33,881 bases of DNA from Streptomyces phaeoluteigriseus. Lineage in GTDB: Bacteria > Actinomycetota > Actinomycetes > Streptomycetales > Streptomycetaceae. The notes under the pieces were generated by a model. The model did not search any database and was not told the origin of the DNA. It saw only the letters and a program-made list of their open reading frames with translations. Numbering within the stretch: the first letter of the stretch is position 1; every line of letters starts with the position of its first letter. The stretch spans positions 26,767 to 60,647 of the forward strand of contig NZ_MPOH02000012.1 of the NCBI RefSeq assembly GCF_001896135.2, written 5' to 3'. Below, one piece after another: positions 7,628 through 15,437 of the stretch. A program made the translations under genes and the position numbers.

Positions 7628-8407
7628 ATGACCTCGCGCGACTACCTCTCCGACCTGTTCTCACTGGACGGCCTGACCGCCCTGGTCACCGGCGGCAGCT
7701 CCGGCATCGGCCGGGCCATCGCCGGGGCGCTCGCCCGAGCCGGCGCGAGCGTGGTCGTCGTAGCCCGCAAGGAGTCCGAACTCGCCGCCACTGTCGACGA
7801 GTTGACGGCCGGCGGTGCCCGGGCGGCCTGGGTGAGCGGCGACCTCGGCACCCGCGACGGGGTGCGTACGGCGGCGGAGGGCGCGGCCGCGGTGTTCGGC
7901 GAGCCCGACATCCTCGTCAACAGCGCCGGGATCAATCTGCGTCCACCCATGAGCGAGCTGGACGAGGACGTGTGGGACGCCACGATGGCGGTGAACCTGG
8001 AGGCGCCCTACCTGCTGGGCCGCAGGTTCGGGCCCGGCATGGCCGAGCGGGGCTACGGGCGGATCATCCACGTCACCTCGCAGCAGGCACACCGGGCGTT
8101 CGTGAACAGCGGTGCCTACGGCGTCTCCAAGGGGGCGCTGGAGTCCCTGGCCCGCTCACAGGCCGAGGCATGGTCGCCGTACGGCGTCACCTGCAACACG
8201 CTGGTGCCCGGCTTCGTCATGACCCCGCTGAACACGCGCCTGTCCTCCGACCCGGAGAAGGTGGCGGCGCTGGCGGCGCGCACCATGGTCGGGCGCAACG
8301 GGCTGGCCGACGACTTCGCCGGAGCCGCGGTGTTCCTGGCGGGCCGCTCCTCCGGGTATGTCACCGGGCAGTCGGTCTTCGTGGACGGTGGGTTCTCGGT
8401 CCACTGA
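7628..8407 (+). CDS. Short-chain dehydrogenase/reductase (classical SDR)
   Basis: 259 residues, the standard length. NAD(P)-binding motif TGGSSGIG at ~20-27, NSAGIN at ~98-103, catalytic Ser in IHVTSQQAH near 147, and catalytic Y-x-x-x-K in GAYGVSKGALESL near 160-164. The end VTGQSVFVDGGFSVH is typical of gluconate 5-dehydrogenase and 3-oxoacyl-reductase-like SDRs. It oxidises or reduces a hydroxyl/ketone with NAD(P)H in the cytoplasm; the substrate cannot be read from sequence. The cofactor loop after strand 2 (VVVARKESEL) has Arg after the strand, hinting at NADP. Monocistronic, convergent with argG across a bidirectional terminator. Confidence 0.92.
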   Translation: MTSRDYLSDLFSLDGLTALVTGGSSGIGRAIAGALARAGASVVVVARKESELAATVDELTAGGARAAWVSGDLGTRDGVRTAAEGAAAVFGEPDILVNSAGINLRPPMSELDEDVWDATMAVNLEAPYLLGRRFGPGMAERGYGRIIHVTSQQAHRAFVNSGAYGVSKGALESLARSQAEAWSPYGVTCNTLVPGFVMTPLNTRLSSDPEKVAALAARTMVGRNGLADDFAGAAVFLAGRSSGYVTGQSVFVDGGFSVH

Positions 8408-8494
8408 GCGGTGGATCCGGGTGACAGGGCCCGGCCCTGTCCCCGTTTCGGGCCCGGCCCCGTCCCGGTTTCGGGCCCGGATGCGGGCAGGGCG

Positions 8495-8531
8495 AAGGCC
8501 GACCCGGCGCGCGGGGCGCCGGGCCGGCCTT
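8495..8531. terminator. Bidirectional terminator between the SDR gene and argG
   Basis: AAGGCCGACCCGGCG at 8495-8509 pairs with 8517-8531 (15 bp, one mismatch that becomes G-U on one strand) around a 7-nt loop, with TTTCC following on the plus strand. It lies 22 bp from the argG stop and 87 bp from the SDR stop. A second small palindrome, GACAGGGCC-C-GGCCCTGTC (8423-8441), sits closer to the SDR gene. Confidence 0.7.
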
Positions 8532-8553
8532 TCCGTGCTGACGGACGACGCGG

Positions 8554-10008
8554 TCAGTCCGTGCCGAACTCCATCGCGGCGCGGTCCAGCAGCTCGTCGT
8601 CCTCGGAGATCTCGCCGCGTGAGGCGATGGCCTCGGCGCCGCCCTGCGGCATGTCCGGCATGGTGCCGATCAGGCCCGTGGCGGCGGCCTGCGAGGCGCC
8701 CATGGCGGGGCTCCCGGTGCCGATCAGGCCGAGTCCGACGTACTGCTCCAGCTTGGCGCGCGAGTCGGCGATGTCGAGGTTGCGCATGGTGAGCTGGCCG
8801 ATCCGGTCCACCGGACCGAACGCGGAGTCCTCGGTGCGCTCCATCGACAGCTTGTCCGGGTGGTAGCTGAACGCCGGGCCCGTGGTGTCGAGGAGCGAGT
8901 AGTCCTCACCGCGCCGCAGCCGCAGGGTGACCTCCCCGGTGACCGCCGAGCCGACCCAGCGCTGCAACGACTCCCGGATCATCAGCGCCTGCGGGTCCAG
9001 CCAGCGGCCCTCGTACATCAGGCGGCCCAGCCGACGGCCCTCGGCGTGGTACTGGGCGATGGTGTCCTCGTTGTGGATGGCGTTGACGAGGCGCTCGTAC
9101 GCCGCGTGCAGCAGGGCCATGCCGGGCGCCTCGTAGATGCCGCGGCTCTTGGCCTCGATGATCCGGTTCTCGATCTGGTCCGACATGCCGAGGCCGTGCC
9201 GGCCGCCGATGGCGTTCGCCTCGATGACCAGGTCCACGGGGGAGGCGAACTCCTTGCCGTTGATCGTCACCGGGCGGCCCTGGTCGAAGCCGATGGTCAC
9301 GTCCTCGCTGGGGATCTCGACCGTCGGGTCCCAGAACCGCACGCCCATGATCGGCTCGACGGTCTCCACGCCCGTGTCCAGGTGCTCCAGGGTCTTCGCC
9401 TCGTGGGTGGCACCCCAGATGTTGGCGTCGGTGGAGTACGCCTTCTCCGTGCTGTCGCGGTAGGGGAGGTCGTGGGCGACGAGCCACTCCGACATCTCCT
9501 TGCGGCCGCCCAGCTCGGTCACGAAGTCCGCGTCCAGCCAGGGCTTGTAGATCCGCAGGTGGGGGTTGGCGAGCAGCCCGTAGCGGTAGAACCGCTCGAT
9601 GTCGTTGCCCTTGAACGTCGAGCCGTCGCCCCAGATCTGCACGTCGTCCTCGAGCATCGCCCGGACCAGGAGCGTGCCGGTGACCGCGCGGCCCAGGGGC
9701 GTGGTGTTGAAGTAGGCGCGTCCGCCCGAGCGGATGTGGAACGCCCCGCAGGTGAGTGCGGCCAGGCCCTCCTCGACCAGCGCCGCGCGGCAGTCGACGA
9801 GACGCGCGATCTCGGCGCCGTACGTCTTGGCACGGCCGGGCACCGACGCGATGTCGGGCTCGTCGTACTGGCCGATGTCGGCGGTGTAGGTGCAGGGGAC
9901 GGCGCCCTTGTCGCGCATCCACGCGACCGCGACGGACGTGTCGAGGCCGCCCGAGAAGGCGATGCCGACGCGCTCGCCGGTGGGAAGGGAGGTGAGGACC
10001 TTGGACAT
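8554..10008 (-). CDS. argG: Argininosuccinate synthase, long (E. coli-like) type
   Basis: 484 residues from ATG at 10008. The enzyme joins citrulline and aspartate with ATP to form argininosuccinate, the penultimate step of arginine synthesis, in the cytoplasm. The ATP pyrophosphatase loop FSGGLDTSVAVAW lies at ~19-31, followed by YTADIGQYDEPDI, IWGDGSTFKGNDIERF, STDANIWGATHEAKTLE and ANAIGGRHGLGMSDQIENRIIEAKSRGIYEAPG. Length and motifs fit the ~450-residue E. coli subfamily rather than the ~400-residue form found in many bacteria. From memory, S. coelicolor also keeps argG away from its other arg genes. Upstream is a palindromic ARG-box-like site. An alternative start six codons earlier (10026) is possible; neither start has a clear Shine-Dalgarno sequence. 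Confidence 0.96.
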   Translation of the reverse strand: MSKVLTSLPTGERVGIAFSGGLDTSVAVAWMRDKGAVPCTYTADIGQYDEPDIASVPGRAKTYGAEIARLVDCRAALVEEGLAALTCGAFHIRSGGRAYFNTTPLGRAVTGTLLVRAMLEDDVQIWGDGSTFKGNDIERFYRYGLLANPHLRIYKPWLDADFVTELGGRKEMSEWLVAHDLPYRDSTEKAYSTDANIWGATHEAKTLEHLDTGVETVEPIMGVRFWDPTVEIPSEDVTIGFDQGRPVTINGKEFASPVDLVIEANAIGGRHGLGMSDQIENRIIEAKSRGIYEAPGMALLHAAYERLVNAIHNEDTIAQYHAEGRRLGRLMYEGRWLDPQALMIRESLQRWVGSAVTGEVTLRLRRGEDYSLLDTTGPAFSYHPDKLSMERTEDSAFGPVDRIGQLTMRNLDIADSRAKLEQYVGLGLIGTGSPAMGASQAAATGLIGTMPDMPQGGAEAIASRGEISEDDELLDRAAMEFGTD

Positions 10009-10016
10009 AGGAAGAG

Positions 10017-10043
10017 TATGCAGCATCTCGCATGATCATGCAA
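10017..10043 (-). promoter_or_regulatory. Candidate ArgR operator (tandem ARG-box-like palindromes) upstream of argG
   Basis: TTGCATGATCATGCGA on the minus strand (10028-10043) is a near-perfect 16-bp palindrome with a perfect 12-bp core, GCATGATCATGC. Next to it, ATGCAGCAT (10018-10026) is a second, shorter palindrome. Paired AT-rich palindromes built on TGCAT/ATGCA are the form of Streptomyces ARG boxes. The site lies within 35 bp of the argG start and overlaps the alternative start at 10026, consistent with repression by ArgR and arginine. Confidence 0.6.
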
Positions 10044-10086
10044 AGAGGGTTTCTTCGCCCATCGATGATCGAAGTACGGCGCCGCG

Positions 10087-10248
10087 TCAGGACCCTCCGT
10101 CGGTGTCCGCCTCGGTGTCGGTCTCGTCGTCCCTCTCGCCCTCCGCCTGGGACGGGGTCGGGTGGTCCGGCGTGGGCGTGCCGGTCCTGTTCGGGGTGTC
10201 GGCTTTGTCGGGCTCGCCCTCGGCCTGGCTGGGGGTGTGGTCGGTCAT
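10087..10248 (-). CDS. Small acidic disordered protein with a duplicated motif
   Basis: 53 residues from ATG at 10248, chosen because GAGGAG lies 9-10 nt upstream. It is almost entirely Asp, Glu, Thr, Pro and Gly with no hydrophobic core, so it should be disordered. The segment TPSQAEGE occurs twice, near residues 5-12 and 31-38. No family recognised. It is 78 bp upstream of argG on the same strand and reads toward it, so co-transcription is possible, although the ARG-box-like site between them suggests argG has its own promoter. Confidence 0.65.
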   Translation of the reverse strand: MTDHTPSQAEGEPDKADTPNRTGTPTPDHPTPSQAEGERDDETDTEADTDGGS

Positions 10249-10455
10249 GAGAAGGCGCTCCTCGGTGTTGGTGTCGGGGGTACGGCCCGGGTGCCCCGGC
10301 GGCTCCCCGGCCAATCGCCCCGGCGGGGCGGGAGGGGGTGTGCGAGGACCTGGAGGAGACCGTCAGCGGCGTCCGGCCCGGCGCCGCCCCGGAAACCGGC
10401 CACGATCCTCCGGGCCAATCGGTATCGATGGGGAGGCCCGGTGATCGTCGCCCGG

Positions 10456-10461
10456 TAATCT
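10456..10461 (+). promoter_or_regulatory. Candidate -10 box (TAATCT) before the GlxA-type regulator
   Basis: TAATCT matches TAnnnT and ends 7 nt before the GTG at 10469. The intervening GGCAGGC could be a weak Shine-Dalgarno, but the spacing fits a leaderless or nearly leaderless transcript. No clear -35 box. Confidence 0.35.
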
Positions 10462-10468
10462 GGCAGGC

Positions 10469-11425
10469 GTGCAGGCCCCCCGTCTCCGTCGCGTCGCCGT
10501 CCTCGTCCTGGAAGGGGCCAAACCGCTGGACGTGGGCATCCCCGCGCAGGTGTTCACGACCCGCGCGAGCATGCCGTACGAGGTACGGGTCTGCGGTGCG
10601 GCACCCGGGCTGGTGACCGGCGGAGACGGACTGTCGTACCACGTCGCGGACGGGCTCGACGCCCTCGAATGGGCCGACATCGTCTTCATCCCCGGCTACC
10701 GGTTCCCCGACCGCGACGACCCGCCGCGGGCCGTCGTCGACGCGCTGATCGCCGCCCACGGCCACGGCGCCCGGCTCGCCGCCATCTCCACGGGCGCCTT
10801 CGCGCTCGCCGCCACCGGCCTCCTCGACGGCAGGCGCGCCACGACGCACTGGCACTACACACGGGCCCTGGCGGCCCGGCACCCGCTGGTACGGGTCGAC
10901 GAGAACGTCCTCTTCGTCGACGAGGGCAGCGTGCTGACCTCGGCCGGCGCCGCCTCCGGCATCGACCTGTGCCTGCACGTCCTGCGCGGCGACCTCGGGG
11001 TGGCCGCGTCCAATCACACGGCCCGGCGCCTCGTCGCGGCCCCCTACCGCAGCGGCGGCCAGGCGCAGTACGTGCCACGCAGCGTGCCCGAGCCGCTCGG
11101 CGAGCGCTTCGCCGCCACCCGTGAGTGGGCGCTGCGCCGCCTCGGCGCCTCGCTCACCCTCACCGTGCTCGCCCGGCACGCGGCGGTGTCGCCCCGTACC
11201 TTCTCGCGGCGTTTCGTCGAGGACACCGGGTACACGCCGATGCAGTGGGTGATGCGCGCCCGTATCGACGCGGCCCGTGAACTGCTGGAACGCTCCGAAC
11301 GGGGTGTCGAGCAGATCGCCGCCGATGTCGGCCTGGGCACCGGCGCGAATCTGCGGACGCACTTCCAGCGCATCCTCGGCACCACCCCGAGCGAGTACCG
11401 GCGCACCTTCACCCACGGCGAATAG
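10469..11425 (+). CDS. GlxA-type regulator (DJ-1/PfpI-like domain plus AraC HTH)
   Basis: 318 residues from GTG at 10469. Residues ~5-185 form a DJ-1/PfpI (class I glutamine amidotransferase-like) domain: RVAVLVLEGAKPLDVGIPAQVF, IVFIPGY, AAISTGAFALAATGLLDGRRATTHW, and SAGAASGIDLCLHVL. Residues ~215-315 are an AraC-type double HTH: LARHAAVSPRTFSRRFVEDTGYTPMQWVMRARIDAARELLE followed by IAADVGLGTGANLRTHFQRILGTTPSEYRRTF. At the nucleophile elbow the sequence is I-S-T-G where catalytic relatives have Cys, so the domain is probably a ligand sensor rather than an enzyme. Targets are unknown. It is followed by a GAPDH gene on the same strand after 130 bp. Confidence 0.93.
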   Translation: MQAPRLRRVAVLVLEGAKPLDVGIPAQVFTTRASMPYEVRVCGAAPGLVTGGDGLSYHVADGLDALEWADIVFIPGYRFPDRDDPPRAVVDALIAAHGHGARLAAISTGAFALAATGLLDGRRATTHWHYTRALAARHPLVRVDENVLFVDEGSVLTSAGAASGIDLCLHVLRGDLGVAASNHTARRLVAAPYRSGGQAQYVPRSVPEPLGERFAATREWALRRLGASLTLTVLARHAAVSPRTFSRRFVEDTGYTPMQWVMRARIDAARELLERSERGVEQIAADVGLGTGANLRTHFQRILGTTPSEYRRTFTHGE

Positions 11426-11555
11426 TCCGTCCCGGCCCGTCGACCGAGCGCACGCCCGCGCGTGGCGCGATCCTTTCGAACCGTGGCGATCCCGCCGCTG
11501 TCCCGGCCGTGGACAGCGCGCGAACCTGGGGAGGCGAACGGAAGGGACACCACAC

Positions 11556-12560
11556 ATGACTCGCATCGCCATCAACGGATTCGGCCGCATCGGACGCAAC
11601 GTGCTGCGTGCGCTGCTGGAGCGTGACACCGACCTCGAGGTCGTCGCCGTCAACGACCTCACCGAGCCCGCCACCCTCGCCCGGCTGCTCGCCTTCGACT
11701 CGACGGCCGGCCGCCTCGGCCGCCCGGTGAGCGCCGACGGCGACACCCTCGTCGTCGACGGCCGTCGCATCAAGGTGCTCGCCGAGCGGGAGCCGGCGCA
11801 GCTGCCGTGGGGCGCACTCGGCGTGGACATCGTCCTGGAGGCGACCGGCCGCTTCACGTCGGCGAAGGCCGCGCGCGCCCACCTGGACGCGGGTGCGAAG
11901 AAGGTGCTCGTCAGCGCGCCGTCGGACGGCGCCGACGTGACGCTCGCGTTCGGCGTCAACACCGACGCGTACGACCCGGACCTGCACACCATCGTCTCGA
12001 ACGCCTCCTGCACGACCAACGCGCTCGCACCGCTGGCCGCGGTCCTCGACGACCTCGCGGGCATCGAGCACGGCTTCATGACCACCGTGCACGCGTACAC
12101 CCAGGAGCAGAACCTCCAGGACGGTCCGCACCGCGACCCGCGCCGCGCCCGCGCCGCCGGTGTCAACATCGTGCCGACCACCACGGGCGCCGCCAAGGCG
12201 ATCGGGCTGGTCCTGCCGAACCTCGAGGGCAAGCTCTCGGGCGACTCGATCCGTGTGCCCGTCCCGGTGGGCTCGATCGTGGAACTCAACACGACCGTGG
12301 CGCGCGACGTGACCCGTGACGACGTGCTGGCGGCCTACCGTGCCGCCGCCGAGGGCCCCCTCGCGGGCGTCCTCGAGTACTCGGAGGACGCGCTCGTCTC
12401 GGCCGACATCACGGGCAACCCGGCTTCGTCGATCTTCGACTCGGCCCTCACGCGCGTCGACGGCCGCCACATCAAGGTGGTCGCCTGGTACGACAACGAG
12501 TGGGGCTTCTCCAACCGGGTGATCGACACCCTCGGTCTGCTCGCCGCCACCACCGCCTGA
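11556..12560 (+). CDS. gap: Type I glyceraldehyde-3-phosphate dehydrogenase
   Basis: 334 residues; ATG at 11556 with a GGAAGGG ribosome site ~9 nt upstream. The enzyme converts glyceraldehyde 3-phosphate, phosphate and NAD to 1,3-bisphosphoglycerate in glycolysis. N-terminal Rossmann motif INGFGRIGRNVLRALLE, the acidic residue after strand 2 (VAVNDLT, favouring NAD), the catalytic SNASCTTNALAPL with Cys near 150, HAYTQEQNLQDGPHRDPRRARAAGVNIVPTTTGAAKAIG, and the closing WYDNEWGFSNRVIDT. It stands alone, with no pgk or tpi next to it, so it is likely a secondary paralog rather than the core glycolytic copy; that cannot be settled from this window. Confidence 0.95.
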   Translation: MTRIAINGFGRIGRNVLRALLERDTDLEVVAVNDLTEPATLARLLAFDSTAGRLGRPVSADGDTLVVDGRRIKVLAEREPAQLPWGALGVDIVLEATGRFTSAKAARAHLDAGAKKVLVSAPSDGADVTLAFGVNTDAYDPDLHTIVSNASCTTNALAPLAAVLDDLAGIEHGFMTTVHAYTQEQNLQDGPHRDPRRARAAGVNIVPTTTGAAKAIGLVLPNLEGKLSGDSIRVPVPVGSIVELNTTVARDVTRDDVLAAYRAAAEGPLAGVLEYSEDALVSADITGNPASSIFDSALTRVDGRHIKVVAWYDNEWGFSNRVIDTLGLLAATTA

Positions 12561-12618
12561 CCGACGCCGCGTTCCCCCGCCTTCGCCGGCGTGTCCTGGC
12601 CCGCGCCACCAGCTGTCG

Positions 12619-14058
12619 TCACCAGCCCGTCCTGAGCAGGTGGTTGAGCAGCAGGGCCAGGACCGCCTGGGCGCCCAGCCAGGCGCGCGGGCGGGACAGG
12701 AACGCGCAGGCCGGGAGCAGCCACATCGCGAACGGCAGCCAGATGCGTTCCGTCTCCGCCTTGCTCATGCCGGACAGGTCGGCGACCAGCAGGGCGAGCA
12801 GCGCGGCGGCCGTGAGCAGGACGAGTCGGGCCTCGGTGGCGGGACGGTCCAGGTCGCCGGGGGTGGTGAGAGCCGCTCCGGGGTGCCGCAGCAGCACCGC
12901 GCCGGCCCGTCTCAGGCCCGCGGTCGCCGCCAGGCCGATGATGAGGACCGTGCAGGCGAGGTTGGCCCATACCCAGTAGCCGTACGGGCGGACCCCGCCC
13001 GCCCCCTGGTGGTAGCGCGTGACGAGCAGGCGGTACGCCTCCCACCAGTCGAACCCGGCCAGCGTGAACGCCGTCGGCACGACCGCGAGTCCGGCCAGCA
13101 GCGGCACGAGCAGCAGTGCGGGGCGCTCTCGGACACGCCGACGGCCGAGCAGCAGCACCGCCGCGCCGACGACGGCGAACAGGGTGAGGCCGTAGGAGAG
13201 GTAGCAGGTCAGGCCGAACAGGAGGCCGGAGCCCGCCGCCCATCCGATCGAGCGGCGGAGCGACCGGCAGGTGACGGCGAGGGCCAGCAGGGTCACGGAC
13301 CAGGCGGCGACGGCCGCGAAGTACGCGTCGGCCGAGGTGCCCATCCACACCGCCGCCGGGGCCAGCACCAGGAACGGGGCGGCCCGCCGCGCGAGCCCCT
13401 CGCCGGCCAGGGCCCGCACCGCCACCAGCACCGCCACACAGGCCGTCGCGCCGACCGTGAGGCACCAGGCCCCGGCCCAGCCGCCACCGCTCAGGCCGGC
13501 CCGGTCGAGCAGGACGAAGGTGAGGGTGGCGGCCGGGGGATGGCCGGCGACGTGTGCGGGCCAGTTGTCGGGCGACTCGAGGAGGATGTGCCCGCTGAAA
13601 TCGCGCAGTGCGGCCGGGATGTCGGGGAAGCGGTCGACGACCCGGAGGTACTCGTGGCGCGTGGTGAGCCGGCCGGCGACGCCCCGCTGCCAGCCGTCGA
13701 TCAGGGCGAGCGAGAGGATCCACACCGTCGCCGTGCCCCAGGCCGCCGCGAGCAGCCCACGCCAGGGCAGACGGGCCGCCACGGTGGGGCCGTAGGCCAC
13801 GCAGGCCGCCGCCGGCAGGATGGCCGCCGGAGTGCCGGGGCCCACGTGGGGTTCCCAACTCGCCAGCAACGGAGGCCAGTCGACGAACAGGGTGCGGCGG
13901 GTGTGCTGGATGTGGCGGCCGACCAGGACGGCCGCGGTCACCAGCACGACGGCCGCGCCGACGACGTACAGATCGAGGCGGTTGCCGCTGGGACCGGATC
14001 CGGAGCCGTGGTCGGAGTCGGGGGAGCCGGGCCCGGCGGAGCGTGGGGTGCGAGTCAC
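12619..14058 (-). CDS. Polytopic membrane protein, possible GT-C glycosyltransferase
   Basis: 479 residues from GTG at 14058. A ~30-residue Ser/Gly/Pro-rich N-terminus precedes about ten to twelve hydrophobic spans spread to the C-terminus. Extracytoplasmic-looking segments include RFPDIPAALRDFSGHILLESPDNWPAHVAGHPPAATL and the late SGMSKAETERIWLPF. A first-loop acidic region, an HPP motif before a helix and an E-x-E-R-x-W-x-P-like segment recall GT-C enzymes such as arabinofuranosyl- and mannosyltransferases that use lipid-linked sugars, but I cannot match a named family. It is divergent from the molybdopterin oxidoreductase and near glycosyltransferase-type genes, which agrees with an envelope glycan role. 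Membrane location is sure; the enzyme role is an inference. Confidence 0.8.
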   Translation of the reverse strand: MTRTPRSAGPGSPDSDHGSGSGPSGNRLDLYVVGAAVVLVTAAVLVGRHIQHTRRTLFVDWPPLLASWEPHVGPGTPAAILPAAACVAYGPTVAARLPWRGLLAAAWGTATVWILSLALIDGWQRGVAGRLTTRHEYLRVVDRFPDIPAALRDFSGHILLESPDNWPAHVAGHPPAATLTFVLLDRAGLSGGGWAGAWCLTVGATACVAVLVAVRALAGEGLARRAAPFLVLAPAAVWMGTSADAYFAAVAAWSVTLLALAVTCRSLRRSIGWAAGSGLLFGLTCYLSYGLTLFAVVGAAVLLLGRRRVRERPALLLVPLLAGLAVVPTAFTLAGFDWWEAYRLLVTRYHQGAGGVRPYGYWVWANLACTVLIIGLAATAGLRRAGAVLLRHPGAALTTPGDLDRPATEARLVLLTAAALLALLVADLSGMSKAETERIWLPFAMWLLPACAFLSRPRAWLGAQAVLALLLNHLLRTGW

Positions 14059-14064
14059 ACCGGC

Positions 14065-14070
14065 ACGCTA
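14065..14070 (-). promoter_or_regulatory. Candidate -10 box (TAGCGT) for the membrane protein gene
   Basis: On the minus strand TAGCGT ends 6 nt before the GTG at 14058, with no Shine-Dalgarno between, which fits a leaderless transcript. It lies back to back with the candidate box at 14159-14164 for the divergent oxidoreductase gene. Confidence 0.4.
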
Positions 14071-14158
14071 GGCCGCGCGGCCCGCGCCGGGACGCCCGCG
14101 GCGCCGGACGTCAGCGTTTCGTCATGGGCGCGTGCCCGTTCCCCGGGCTGCGCGGGCC

Positions 14159-14164
14159 TACGGT
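14159..14164 (+). promoter_or_regulatory. Candidate -10 box (TACGGT) for the oxidoreductase operon
   Basis: TACGGT fits TAnnnT and ends 6 nt before the ATG at 14171. The intervening CGGGCC has no ribosome-site character, so a leaderless mRNA is likely. Confidence 0.4.
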
Positions 14165-14170
14165 CGGGCC

Positions 14171-15437
14171 ATGCGAGACGATTCCCGGCTTCCCTCCGCG
14201 CCCGGTTTCTGGCGCAGTCCCCTGCGCGGCCCCTGGTTCACCTCGGTGCTGGGGCTGGTCCTGCTGGTCGGCATCACCGTGCTGTTCGTGACGGGCCTGC
14301 TCTCGTACGCGGCCTACAACCCGGACCTGGCGTCGGTCAACGACAAGACCCCGGACAAGGGGATTCTCGGCTTCTACCTCTTCGCCTGGCCGACGAACCC
14401 GTACTGGCTGTACCGGCTGAACCAGGGCGTCCACGTCACCCTCGGCATCACCCTGATCCCGGTCCTGCTGGCCAAGCTGTGGTCCGTGGTGCCGAGGCTG
14501 TTCGCGCTGCCGCCGGCCCGCTCGCTCGCGCACGCCCTGGAGCGCGTCTCCCTGCTGCTCCTGGTCGGGGGAGCGCTGTTCGAGTTCGTCACGGGAGTGC
14601 TCAACGTCCAGCTCGAGTACGTGTTCCCCGGCTCCTTCTACCCGTTGCACTTCTACGGCGCGTGGGTGTTCTTCGCCGCGTTCACCGCCCACGCCGCCCT
14701 GAAGACACCGGCTGCGGTACGCAACCTGCGCGGCCTGCGGAAGGAGCGGGAACCGGTTGCCGAAACGGAGCCGGCCGCCGAGCCGGGAACGCTGGTCTCC
14801 CCCCCGGCCCGACACCCCCACCGTCTCCCGGCGCGGCGCGCTGGCGTTCGTGGGCGGCGGCTCGCTGCTGCTGTTCCTGACGACGGCCGGGCAGAGCGCC
14901 GACGGGCTGCTGCGGCGCACGGCCCTGCTCGCACCGCGCGGCGGACCGGACCCGGGCACCGGGCCCAACGGCTTCCAGATCAACAAGACGGCCCGGTACG
15001 CGGGCATCCGCACGGCCGAGACGAGCCGGGAGGCGTGGCGGCTCGTCGTCACCGGCCGCACGGGCACCGTCCGCCTCGGCCGGGACGACCTCCTGCGACT
15101 CCCGCTGCACAGCGCGTCGTTGCCCATCGCCTGCGTCGAGGGCTGGTCGACGTCCGACCAGTGGTGGCGCGGTGTGCGGCTGCTCGACCTCGCGGCCCTC
15201 GTCGGCCACGACGACCCGCCGGACGTGTTCGTCGAGTCGCTCCAGCGGCGCGGAGCCTTCCGGCACGCCGCCCTGCGCGCCAACCAGGTGGCCGATCCGC
15301 GCTCCCTGCTCGCCCTGTACGTCAACGGCGAGGAACTCTCCCCCGACCACGGCCACCCGGCACGGGTCATCGTGCCCGCCGCGCCCGGTGTGCTCAACAC
15401 CAAGTGGGTGGCCCGGATGACGTTCGGAGACCTGTGA
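14171..15437 (+). CDS. Cytochrome b-like / molybdopterin oxidoreductase fusion, frameshifted
   Basis: Two frames together encode ~421 residues. Residues ~1-200 form a four-span membrane domain (SVLGLVLLVGITVLFVTGL, HVTLGITLIPVLLAKLW, ALERVSLLLLVGGALFEFVTG, HFYGAWVFFAAFTAHAALK) with His pairs fit for heme, like cytochrome b561-type anchors. After a short acidic linker comes SRRGALAFVGGGSLLLFL, a Tat-like fifth span, and then a sulfite oxidase/YedY-type molybdopterin domain with the probable Mo-ligand Cys in LPIACVEGWSTSDQWW. The frame changes at a run of seven C at 14799-14805; dropping one C (or adding two) restores one protein. A TTG at 14757 could start the second part alone but is weak. 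The two halves would let the enzyme pass electrons to or from the membrane. The stop overlaps the next start by 1 nt. Confidence 0.85.

Noticed and set aside
6001..8424. An 807-codon plus-strand open frame across the arsR, hydrolase and SDR genes
   Set aside because: It is a shadow of the real hydrolase and SDR frames, rich in Arg/Pro, with no recognisable domain.
8906..12292. A minus-strand open frame of over 1,100 codons antisense to argG, the GlxA-type gene and GAPDH
   Set aside because: Codon use is inverted and no domain is visible; three well-conserved genes explain the same DNA.
14799..14805. Programmed +1 frameshifting at the C7 run in the oxidoreductase gene
   Set aside because: There is no known slippery context or stimulatory structure that I can see, and several neighbouring genes have similar breaks, which makes a sequence error the simpler explanation.
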